Shown here: positions 1 through 5,366 of the stretch, one piece after another | How the letters are laid out: every line of letters begins with the position of its first letter | Position numbering within the stretch: position 1 is the first letter of the stretch | From: Actinomycetota bacterium | Lineage (GTDB): Bacteria; Actinomycetota; Thermoleophilia; Gaiellales; Gaiellaceae | Reading direction: 5' to 3' | NCBI GenBank assembly: GCA_013813345.1 | Contig: JACCRW010000015.1 | Coordinates: 1 to 9,020, forward strand | Length of the DNA: 9,020 nt | The notes under the pieces: model-generated | Told to the model about the DNA's origin: nothing | What the model saw: only the letters and a program-made list of their open reading frames with translations | Databases searched by the model: none | Made by a program: the position numbers and the translations under genes

Positions 1-276
1 TTCCAGTATGGGCTCGGCTTCGACACCGGCGCCGCCGAAGGCGACGCGCAGATCCAGCAGCACGGCGTCACGGTCGTGATCGACCCCCACAGCGCGCCCT
101 ATCTCAAGGGAGCGACGATCGACTTCCTGACCGGCCTCGCCGAGTCGGGCTTCAAGATCGACAACCCGAACGCCCAGGCCTCGTGCGGCTGCGGCCACTC
201 GTTCACGGTCGAGGAGGGCGCAGACGCCCCCGCTGCCGAGCACGGGGGCGCGTGCGGCTCCGGCTGCTCGCACTAG
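1..276 (+). CDS. IscA/ErpA/HesB-family iron-sulfur cluster carrier, C-terminal part (5' end outside window)
   Basis: The reading frame is open from base 1 and ends at TAG 274-276, giving the last 91 residues. Visible family landmarks are the YGLGFD strand, the QHGV turn, the SAPYL-GA-IDF segment, GFKIDNPNA, and the C-terminal SCGCGHSF carrying two of the three cluster-ligand cysteines (Cys-X-Cys). The first ligand cysteine must lie upstream of the window. In this family the protein holds a [2Fe-2S] or [4Fe-4S] cluster between subunits and passes it to apo-proteins in the cytosol. After the usual end (about SF) there is an extra acidic/alanine tail of about 22 residues finishing in a second cysteine pair (CGSGC) and His. 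An internal GTG at 76 is not the start, since homology runs upstream of it. The gene converges on the membrane-protein gene with only 4 bp between stops. Confidence 0.9.
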   Translation, partial: FQYGLGFDTGAAEGDAQIQQHGVTVVIDPHSAPYLKGATIDFLTGLAESGFKIDNPNAQASCGCGHSFTVEEGADAPAAEHGGACGSGCSH

Positions 277-280
277 CTCT

Positions 281-691
281 CTAGAACACCTGATCCCCGA
301 TCACGGCGGCGATTCCGCCGATGGTTGCGAGCAGGCCCAAGATCACAGCGGCGGCGCCGCCGTTTTTTTCTTTGACCCGGCTGCGAGCGAGCAGCCCGAG
401 CACGATCGCGGCCGGGCCGAGCACGTAGGGAAGTCCTGTCCAGTACGCCGCGATCGAGAGCAGGCCGAGCACGCCCACGATCAGCCCCATGCGTGCGGGC
501 CGCTCGATCCGCGGGATCGCCCAGCCGAAGAGCACGGCCGCGATAAGCAAGGACGCAACGAGCGTGATCGCGTACGCGCCGGCGCCGCCGTTCTCGCCGT
601 CGCCGACGAAGTTTGCCGCCGCGAGTGCCACCGCGGTCAGGACGGCGGCCGCGAAGCCGGTGCCGAGGATGTTCTGTCGAGTAAGGGTCAT
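281..691 (-). CDS. Small multi-pass membrane protein, function unknown
   Basis: A 136-residue protein with about five hydrophobic segments (roughly residues 8-28, 39-59, 67-83, 86-103 and 111-132) and a short basic loop RSRVKEKN near 103-110. The ATG at 691 is preceded on the minus strand by a good Shine-Dalgarno, GGAAGGAG, four bases upstream, which fixes the start. I do not recognise a named family; it resembles the short hydrophobic proteins often encoded beside two-component systems. It is divergent from the kinase/regulator pair at 852-2641, so it may be a target of or sensor partner for that system, but that is inference from position only. Oddity: residues 107-110 use A-rich codons (AAA GAA AAA AAC), creating an A7 run and an in-phase A-AAA-AAC heptamer in an otherwise very GC-rich gene. 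Confidence 0.75.
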   Translation of the reverse strand: MTLTRQNILGTGFAAAVLTAVALAAANFVGDGENGGAGAYAITLVASLLIAAVLFGWAIPRIERPARMGLIVGVLGLLSIAAYWTGLPYVLGPAAIVLGLLARSRVKEKNGGAAAVILGLLATIGGIAAVIGDQVF

Positions 692-726
692 GGTTGCTCC
701 TTCCGGTCGAGTGCTGACGTGAAGGG

Positions 727-755
727 ACGCTAGGCCCGAGGAGACCGAGTGGCAT
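727..755 (-). promoter_or_regulatory. Candidate promoter for the minus-strand membrane protein gene
   Basis: Read on the minus strand: ATGCCA (-35-like, 4/6 to TTGACA; plus 750-755), 17-bp spacer, TAGCGT (-10-like, TANNNT; plus 727-732). A start near base 720 would leave a leader of about 29 nt that contains the AAGGAG site. The assignment rests on motif fit and spacing only. Confidence 0.35.
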
Positions 756-775
756 CGGTGCTCGGGGCGAACTTG

Positions 776-817
776 GATCGCTCCTGAGAGCGATCTCGCG
801 ATCGCCTTCGCGGGCGA
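776..817. repeat. Stacked inverted repeats in the divergent promoter region
   Basis: Three overlapping inverted repeats: GATCGCTC-CTGA-GAGCGATC (776-795, perfect 8-bp arms), GCGATC-TCGC-GATCGC (790-805, perfect 6-bp arms) and TCGCC-TTCGCG-GGCGA (802-817, 5-bp arms). The first two share bases 790-795 and so could not form as hairpins together. They lie between the two candidate promoters, just upstream of the kinase -35, where an operator would be expected. GATCG-type words are common in this GC-rich DNA, so chance is possible. Confidence 0.4.
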
Positions 818-845
818 CGACAGGCGCTTCTCGCTGCGCTAGCGT
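817..845 (+). promoter_or_regulatory. Candidate leaderless promoter for the histidine kinase operon
   Basis: ACGACA (817-822, 4/6 to TTGACA), 17-bp spacer, TAGCGT (840-845), then six bases to ATG 852. Transcription would begin at or next to the start codon. No Shine-Dalgarno is present before ATG 852, which fits a leaderless mRNA, common in Actinobacteria. Confidence 0.5.
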
Positions 846-851
846 CAGCCC

Positions 852-1985
852 ATGATTCGGCGGTTCCTCCGCGCGCACGGCGAGCTGTCCTTCCTGTTCG
901 CACTCGGCGCGCTCGCTCAGGTCGAGCTCTGGCTCGACTCCGAATGGTCAGAGAACCGGTACGAGCTGGCCCCGATTGCGCTCGTGATGACTGCGCTCCT
1001 GCTCTTGCGGCTTCGGGCTCCTCTGCTGACGCTCCTGCTCGAGCTCGCTGCGCTCGAGCTTGCCACCGCGGTCAACACGGTTCCGACCAACGACCCGATG
1101 GGCGTGATCCTGCCGGTAGCGGTCGCGCTCTACTCCACCGGAGCGCACACGCGCGGCCGCGTGTTCGCCATCGGCTCGCTCGTTGTCCTGGTGGCCATCG
1201 TGCGTGCGATGGTGCAGGACGGGAGCAGCCTGAACGTGAGTGGCTTCCTCTTCTTCGGCTTCTTCATTGGGGCGCCGTTCGTCGGCGGGGCCGTCATCCG
1301 GATCCGGCGCGAGCGGGAGCGGCTGCTCGTTAGCGAACGCGACGAGAAGGCGCGCACCGCAGTCGCCGAGGAGCGGGCACGGATCGCCCGCGAGCTGCAC
1401 GACGTCGTCGCGCACGGCGTCAGCGTGATCGTCCTCCAGGCCCGCGGCGGTCGTCGCGTTCTCGACGAGGATCTAGCCGAGGCCCGCGAGGCGTTCGACT
1501 CGATCGAGGCCACCGGCAAGCAGGCCCTCGCCGAGATGCGGCGGCTGCTCGGGCTCCTCCGCGCGGACGATGCGGAGCTGGCGCTCGCGCCGCAACCAAC
1601 CCTCGCGGAGCTCGACCGACTCGTCGCGCAGATCCGCGAGGCCGGGCTGCCCGTCGAGGTTCAGGTCGAGGGCGAGCCCATCGAGCTCCCGCCCGGAGTC
1701 GATCTCTCTGCTTATCGGATCGTCCAGGAGGCGCTCACGAATGCGCTTCGACACGCCGGCCCGGCCTGTGCGCACGTCCGCGTTCGCTACGGCGCGGACG
1801 AGCTGGAGCTCGAGATCACCGACGACGGTCCCGGCTCGGCGAACGGCTCAGGCTCGGAGAACGGTGCCGGCGGGCACGGGCTCGTCGGGATGCGGGAGCG
1901 CGTCGCGGTCTACGGCGGCGAGCTGAGTGCGGGCTCGCGCGCTGAGGGCGGCTACGCACTGCAGGCTCGGCTCCCGCTTCGATGA
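852..1985 (+). CDS. Membrane sensor histidine kinase (HisKA_3 / NarL-system type)
   Basis: A 377-residue kinase that should sense a signal at the membrane and phosphorylate the response regulator encoded next. Residues 1-150 carry several hydrophobic stretches (about 39-57, 59-75, 84-96, 103-121, 131-148) with no sizeable extracytoplasmic domain, so sensing is probably within or near the membrane. A charged coiled-coil linker (about 150-180) leads to the dimerisation/phospho-acceptor box ELHDVVAH, with His183 as acceptor. The ATPase domain shows an N box around RIVQEALTNALRHA (Asn297), the G1 box DDGPG (324-328) and the G2 box GHGLVGMRERV (342-352). The lid between G1 and G2 holds a Gly/Ser/Asn-rich tandem duplication. 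Its stop overlaps the regulator start (ATGA), implying translational coupling. No Shine-Dalgarno precedes ATG 852. The signal and targets cannot be told from sequence. Confidence 0.92.
   Translation: MIRRFLRAHGELSFLFALGALAQVELWLDSEWSENRYELAPIALVMTALLLLRLRAPLLTLLLELAALELATAVNTVPTNDPMGVILPVAVALYSTGAHTRGRVFAIGSLVVLVAIVRAMVQDGSSLNVSGFLFFGFFIGAPFVGGAVIRIRRERERLLVSERDEKARTAVAEERARIARELHDVVAHGVSVIVLQARGGRRVLDEDLAEAREAFDSIEATGKQALAEMRRLLGLLRADDAELALAPQPTLAELDRLVAQIREAGLPVEVQVEGEPIELPPGVDLSAYRIVQEALTNALRHAGPACAHVRVRYGADELELEITDDGPGSANGSGSENGAGGHGLVGMRERVAVYGGELSAGSRAEGGYALQARLPLR
1833..1868 (+). repeat. Imperfect 18-bp tandem duplication in the kinase ATP lid
   Basis: Two adjacent 18-bp units (1833-1850 and 1851-1868) match at 14 of 18 bases and encode GSANGS followed by GSENGA. 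They lie between the G1 and G2 boxes, in the flexible ATP lid, and keep the reading frame. Confidence 0.6.
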
Positions 1986-2641
1986 TCCGAGTCCTCCTCG
2001 TCGACGACCAGCGGCTCGTTCGCTCCGGCTTCCGGATGATCCTCGGCGTCGAGCCCGACCTCGAGGTCGTCGGCGAGGCGGGCGACGGCGCCGAGGCCGT
2101 CGCGGCTGCCCGTGAGCTTCGGCCCGATGTCGTGCTGATGGACGTGCGGATGCCGAACGTGGACGGCCTCGAGGCGACACGGCAGCTCGTCGACGGCTCG
2201 CCCGACGCACCGCGAGTGCTCGTGCTGACGACGTTCGATCTCGACGAGTACGTCTACGAGGCGCTGCGCGCCGGCGCGAGCGGCTTCCTTCTCAAGGACG
2301 CGCCGGAGGATCAACTCGTCGCCGGGATCCGGATCGTTGCCGACGGCGGCGCGCTCTTCGCCCCGGCGGTCACGCGACGGCTGATCGAGGAGTTCGCGCA
2401 GCGCGGCGTGCCGACCGTCGCACCCCCGGCGCTCGACGAGCTGACCGCGCGCGAGCTCGAGGTGCTGAAGCTCCTGGCCCGCGGGCTCTCGAACGGCGAG
2501 ATCGCCGCCGAGCTCGTCGTCAGCGACCACACCGTCAAGACGCACGTCGCCCGCGTACTCGCGAAGCTCGACCTTCGAGACCGGACTCAGGCCGTCATCG
2601 CGGCCTACGAGTCCGGCCTCGTGCGGCCCGGAACGGCCTAG
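1982..2641 (+). CDS. Response regulator, NarL/FixJ family with LuxR-type HTH
   Basis: A 219-residue transcription regulator, the normal length for the family. The receiver domain (about 1-118) shows the acidic pair Asp8-Asp9, phospho-acceptor Asp54 in VVLMDVRMP, the switch Thr in VLTTF (83-84) and Lys105 in FLLKD. After a linker, the LuxR-type helix-turn-helix (about 153-210) has LTARELEVLKLLARGLSNGEIA and the recognition-helix segment SDHTVKTHVARVLAKL. The ATG at 1982 overlaps the kinase TGA by four bases, so the two are coupled and surely cognate. It presumably binds DNA as a phosphorylated dimer; the nearest candidate sites are the inverted repeats at 776-817 in the operon's own promoter region. 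Its TAG stop overlaps the stop of the convergent YidB-family gene. Confidence 0.95.
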   Translation: MIRVLLVDDQRLVRSGFRMILGVEPDLEVVGEAGDGAEAVAAARELRPDVVLMDVRMPNVDGLEATRQLVDGSPDAPRVLVLTTFDLDEYVYEALRAGASGFLLKDAPEDQLVAGIRIVADGGALFAPAVTRRLIEEFAQRGVPTVAPPALDELTARELEVLKLLARGLSNGEIAAELVVSDHTVKTHVARVLAKLDLRDRTQAVIAAYESGLVRPGTA

Positions 2642-3117
2642 GCCTCCACCTTCCTCAGCCGGTCGAAGGCCGACTCGAGCTCGTCGTCCGGTGGCAGCTC
2701 GCCATTAGGCGAGACCTGGTCGACCACGTCCGGGAGCACCGTCGCGACCGCGGTCGCAGCCTCGTCCTTCGAGACGCCGAGCTTGTCCGCGATGCTCGTG
2801 ATCTCGTCGTCGCCGACCGCGTCGCGGATGTCCTCGCCCGCGACCGGCTGATTCTCGCCCGTCGAGACCCAGGAATCCGTCTCCGCGGTCTTTCCCTTCG
2901 CCTGGAGTCCCGAGAGCACCTTCTTGAGACCGCCGTTCGCGAGCATCGAGGCCACCATCGGCAGCAGCATCCGCAGCATCGGGTTGCCGCCGAGCCCACC
3001 ACCGGCGAGCGAGCCTCCGCTTGCGCCGCCGCCGAGGATTCCGCCCAGCAGCCCACCGAGGCCGCCTCCGCCGCTCCCGCCTTGTGCGCCCTTCAGCAGA
3101 TCGTCGAGACCGCCCAT
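2638..3117 (-). CDS. YidB-family protein (DUF937-like), glycine-rich N terminus
   Basis: A 159-residue protein starting with MGGLDDLLKG and a long Gly/Leu-rich stretch (about 10-45, GG-L-GG repeats), then a hydrophobic segment MLRMLLPMVASMLA (47-60). The hallmark core follows: SWVSTGENQPV (82-92), an EDIRDAVGDDEI helix, KLGVSKDEA (112-120), VLPDVVDQVSPNGELP (127-142). That order is typical of YidB-like proteins, whose biochemical role is not settled. The ATG at 3117 has a clear site, GAAGGAG, a few bases upstream on the minus strand. The gene is 71 bp downstream of the SecD-like lipoprotein gene in the same direction and could share its transcript. The TAG stop overlaps the response-regulator stop in a shared CTAG. 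Confidence 0.85.
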   Translation of the reverse strand: MGGLDDLLKGAQGGSGGGGLGGLLGGILGGGASGGSLAGGGLGGNPMLRMLLPMVASMLANGGLKKVLSGLQAKGKTAETDSWVSTGENQPVAGEDIRDAVGDDEITSIADKLGVSKDEAATAVATVLPDVVDQVSPNGELPPDDELESAFDRLRKVEA

Positions 3118-3188
3118 GCTTTCTCCTTCGCTCGGGATGGTTTCTGTACGTGCCCCATGTTCCCCGAAACCGGCGGCGTCTGGCGTCC

Positions 3189-3731
3189 CTAGTCGCCGCG
3201 CAGCCTCTGGACGAGCTCGCGAGCGTCGGCGTCATCTGCCGCCGCGATCTGAAGCTCCGGCGCGTCCGTGATCCCGTCGGGGTAGACGTCGAAATCGACC
3301 TGCGGAAAGACGACGATCTCGTCACCGACGACTACCGCGATGTGATGCCAGGCCAGATCGCGCCCGCCCACCCGAGCCGCCTCCTTGGTCAGCCGCTCGA
3401 AGGCTTCGCTCCCCTCGACCGTCAGGTCGACCAGAACGACCGCTCCCTTGGTGCTCGGGTCGGTGGCACGCCGGACCGTCGAGCGATCGATGTCGTCGCC
3501 GGTGAGCGCAGGCTCGGCCAAGAGCGGATAGCGGAAGACCCGGTCAGGTGACTCTTCCAGGATGCCGGGACAAGCCACGCGCGGCGGCCCGCAACGCAGC
3601 TCGCCGTCGAGGCCCGGTGGGCCGATCGCCGTCTCGAGGTGGTACAGCGCGAACTCCTCGCCGTCGCGGTCGTCGCCACCGCAGCCGACGCAGAGAAGAA
3701 GGAGCAGCAGCCCCACGAGGACTCCCTTCAT
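3189..3731 (-). CDS. Putative lipoprotein with a stand-alone SecD/SecDF P1-head-like domain
   Basis: With the start at ATG 3731 the protein is 180 residues: MKG, a leucine-rich signal segment, and a lipobox-like LLCVGC with Cys17 as the likely lipidated residue (position -3 is Cys, so slightly atypical). A Cys47/Cys54 pair may form a disulfide. Residues about 75-178 follow the order of the SecD periplasmic head: an AEPALTGDDI segment, a beta strand GAVVLVDLTVEGSEAFERLTKEA, AWHHIAVVVGDEIVVFPQV, and a final DADARELVQRLRG helix. In SecD these match the 'LTG', 'G-x-x-F-x-x-L-T', 'AIVLDG-V-x-x-P' and C-terminal helix elements. Here the domain has no SecD membrane part, so it is not a translocase subunit itself. 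The frame opens further upstream (ATGs at 3743 and 3767), but those starts put extra residues before a good signal peptide. It is divergent from the FprA gene. Confidence 0.7.
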   Translation of the reverse strand: MKGVLVGLLLLLLCVGCGGDDRDGEEFALYHLETAIGPPGLDGELRCGPPRVACPGILEESPDRVFRYPLLAEPALTGDDIDRSTVRRATDPSTKGAVVLVDLTVEGSEAFERLTKEAARVGGRDLAWHHIAVVVGDEIVVFPQVDFDVYPDGITDAPELQIAAADDADARELVQRLRGD

Positions 3732-3737
3732 GTTCCG

Positions 3738-3743
3738 TAGCAT
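3738..3743 (+). promoter_or_regulatory. Candidate -10 element for leaderless FprA
   Basis: TAGCAT, seven bases before GTG 3751, matches the TANNNT-N6/7-start arrangement also seen at 840-852 and 5355-5367. No convincing -35 hexamer is visible. The competing reading is translation from ATG 3730 using GAGGA at 3717-3721. Confidence 0.35.
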
Positions 3744-3750
3744 CGCGCAG

Positions 3751-5082
3751 GTGAGTCCGGGTGCCAACCTCCGCGTCGCCGTCGTGGGATCCGGGCCGGC
3801 CGGCTTCTATGCGGCTGCGGCGCTGCTCGCGAGCGATCTCGGGGTCGAGATCGACCTGATCGAGCGGCTGCCGACGCCGTGGGGGCTCGTGCGGCTCGGG
3901 GTCGCGCCGGATCACCCGAAGATCAAGGCCGTCTCGCGCGCGTTTGAGAAGACCGCGCAGCAGCCGGGCTTCCGCTTCTTCGGCAATGTCGAGGTCGGCC
4001 GCGACGTCTCGCACGAGGAGCTGGCCGACCTCTACGACGCAGTCGTCTACACGGTCGGCGCGCAGACCGACAGGCGGATGGGAATCCCGGGCGAGGATCT
4101 GCTCGGCTCCTTCGCGGCCACCGAGCTTGTCGCCTGGTACAACGGCCACCCCGATTTCCAAGAGCTGACGTTCGACCTCTCCGGCGAGCGTGCGGTCGTG
4201 ATCGGGAACGGCAACGTTGCGCTCGACGTCGCCCGGATGTTGGCTCTGACCGAGCAGGAGCTGGCGGCCACGGACACGACCGACGCGGCGATCGCTGCGA
4301 TCGTCGGCTCGGGAATCCGTGAGATCCTCGTCGTCGGCCGCCGCGGCCCGGTGCAGGCGGCCTGGACGCCCGTCGAGGTCGGCGAGCTGGGCGAGCTCGA
4401 AGGCGCAGACGTGATCGTCGACCCGGCCGAGCTCGAGCTCGATCCTGCTAGCGACGCCGAGCTCGCCGCCGCCGCACCGACCGTGCGCCGAAGCATCGAG
4501 CACCTGCGCGACTACGCAGAGCGCAAGCCGTCAGGCAAGCCGCGTGCGATCCGGCTCCGCTTCCGTACCTCGCCGGTCGCGATCCTCGGCGAGGAGCGGG
4601 TCGAGGCGATCGAGCTCGTCCGCAACGAGCTCGTCGGCGGCCGCGCCGTCCCGACCGACAAGCGCGAGACGCTCGCCTGCGGCGTCGTCTTCCGCAGCGT
4701 CGGCTATCGCGGCGTGGGCGTGCCGGGCGTTCCGTTCGACGAGGGCTCCGGTACGATCCCGAACGTCGGCGGTCGGGTCGAGCCCGGCCTCTACGTGGCG
4801 GGCTGGATCAAGCGTGGACCGAGCGGTGTGATCGGGACGAACAAGAAGGACGCGACCGAGACCGTCGAGCTCCTGCTCGAGGACGCCCGCGCCGGGCTCC
4901 TGCCGCCCCGTGCGGCGGGCAGCCTCGACGCGCTGCTCGCAGAGCGTGGCGTCGAGGCCGTCATGTACGCCGGCTGGGAGGCGATCGACCTCGCCGAGCG
5001 CAGCGCCGGCGAGCCGCACGGCCGGCCGCGGCTGAAGCTCTGTAGCTGGGAGGAGCTCCTCGCCGCCGCGCGTCCCAAGTGA
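3751..5082 (+). CDS. fprA: Ferredoxin/adrenodoxin-type NADP+ reductase (FprA-like)
   Basis: A 443-residue flavoprotein from GTG 3751 (450 if ATG 3730 is used), close to the roughly 450 of the mycobacterial enzyme. It moves electrons between NADPH and ferredoxin using FAD, in the cytosol. The FAD Rossmann motif GSGPAG is at about 13-18, followed by the family signature TPWGLVRLGVAPDHPKIK (42-59) and RFFGNVEVG. The NADP-binding fold shows VVIGNGNVALDVARML (149-164) and the GRRGP loop (196-200). The C-terminal FAD-contact signature GWIKRGPSGVIGTNKKDA is at about 351-368. GTG 3751 was preferred because TAGCAT stands seven bases upstream and it avoids overlap with the divergent lipoprotein start; ATG 3730 has a fair GAGGA site and remains possible. 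The stop is built into a strong hairpin. Confidence 0.93.
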   Translation: MSPGANLRVAVVGSGPAGFYAAAALLASDLGVEIDLIERLPTPWGLVRLGVAPDHPKIKAVSRAFEKTAQQPGFRFFGNVEVGRDVSHEELADLYDAVVYTVGAQTDRRMGIPGEDLLGSFAATELVAWYNGHPDFQELTFDLSGERAVVIGNGNVALDVARMLALTEQELAATDTTDAAIAAIVGSGIREILVVGRRGPVQAAWTPVEVGELGELEGADVIVDPAELELDPASDAELAAAAPTVRRSIEHLRDYAERKPSGKPRAIRLRFRTSPVAILGEERVEAIELVRNELVGGRAVPTDKRETLACGVVFRSVGYRGVGVPGVPFDEGSGTIPNVGGRVEPGLYVAGWIKRGPSGVIGTNKKDATETVELLLEDARAGLLPPRAAGSLDALLAERGVEAVMYAGWEAIDLAERSAGEPHGRPRLKLCSWEELLAAARPK

Positions 5083-5100
5083 CAGACTGTTACTTGGGAT
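5072..5100 (+). terminator. Strong hairpin overlapping the FprA stop codon
   Basis: Arms TCCCAAGT (5073-5080) and ACTTGGGA (5092-5099) pair perfectly; the stem continues through a G-U pair (5081/5091) and ACA/TGT (5082-5084/5088-5090) to a three-base loop GAC. A further G-U pair (5072/5100) makes 13 pairs without a bulge. The TGA stop (5080-5082) lies in the left arm. There is no T-run after it, so this would be a non-canonical terminator or an mRNA 3'-end stabiliser. Confidence 0.55.
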
Positions 5101-5109
5101 TCCCTCGCG

Positions 5110-5126
5110 TGGGGGAGTTGCCCCCG
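5110..5126 (+). terminator. Second short G5/C5 hairpin after FprA
   Basis: GGGGG (5111-5115), loop AGTTG, CCCCC (5121-5125), with a flanking T-G pair. It sits 10 bases after the larger hairpin and 26 bases before the zinc-ribbon start. No T-tract follows. It may work with the first hairpin as a tandem terminator, or be part of the next gene's upstream region. Confidence 0.35.
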
Positions 5127-5151
5127 GCACTGGTGCGTCGATAGAGATGGC

Positions 5152-5337
5152 GTGGAGCGGCCCACTGTCGAATGTCTCGGATGCGGTCAGGTGCGACTGT
5201 TCGTGCCCGGCCCGCGGCGACACGAGGGTGCGGGAGAGTGCCCGCGCTGCGCGTACGTCGGCTGGGCATTCGCGGCCAAGCCGAGCGAGCGAGCCGGCCG
5301 CCGGCTCCTGCGGCTGACGCGGATCCGCACCGTCTGA
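5152..5337 (+). CDS. Small zinc-ribbon protein, function unknown
   Basis: A 61-residue protein from GTG 5152 with two CxxC knuckles, Cys8/Cys11 (CLGC) and Cys30/Cys33 (CPRC), 18 residues apart: a typical zinc-ribbon layout. CPRCAYVGWAF after the second knuckle is followed by a basic C-terminal tail (RRLLRLTRIRT). Codon third positions are strongly G/C, supporting real coding. The Shine-Dalgarno is weak; a TTGCCC-N18-TAGAGA pair (5118-5147) is a possible promoter. It sits alone between the FprA hairpins and the fumarase gene, 29 bp from the latter. Such ribbons can bind nucleic acid or proteins; no specific role can be assigned. A +1 reading from ATG 5147 also contains cysteines but lacks paired CxxC spacing. 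Confidence 0.7.
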   Translation: MERPTVECLGCGQVRLFVPGPRRHEGAGECPRCAYVGWAFAAKPSERAGRRLLRLTRIRTV

Positions 5338-5360
5338 CCCGTTCCGGCCCTCGCTAGAAT
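5334..5360 (+). promoter_or_regulatory. Candidate leaderless promoter for fumarase
   Basis: TAGAAT (5355-5360, 5/6 to TATAAT) stands six bases before GTG 5367, so the transcript would begin at the start codon. CTGACC (5334-5339) is a weak -35 with a short 15-bp spacer. No Shine-Dalgarno precedes the GTG, and an in-frame TAG at 5355-5357 excludes an upstream start. Confidence 0.5.
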
Positions 5361-5366
5361 CGGCGC

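Noticed and set aside
273..878. 201-codon minus-strand frame as a separate gene
   Set aside because: Arg-rich shadow of the membrane-protein gene with no start signal. Its last part is mentioned only as the possible -1 frameshift tail.
3010..3110. Repeat or CRISPR-like pattern
   Set aside because: The repeated GCC/CCG words simply encode the Gly-rich N terminus of the YidB-family protein; no spacer-repeat structure.
3562..3750. N-terminal extension of FprA to 506 residues
   Set aside because: The extension is Ser/Arg/Pro-rich and antisense to the lipoprotein; family homology begins just after 3751.
3544..4503. 319-codon minus-strand frame across FprA
   Set aside because: Antisense to a well-supported flavoprotein; no motif, low-complexity.
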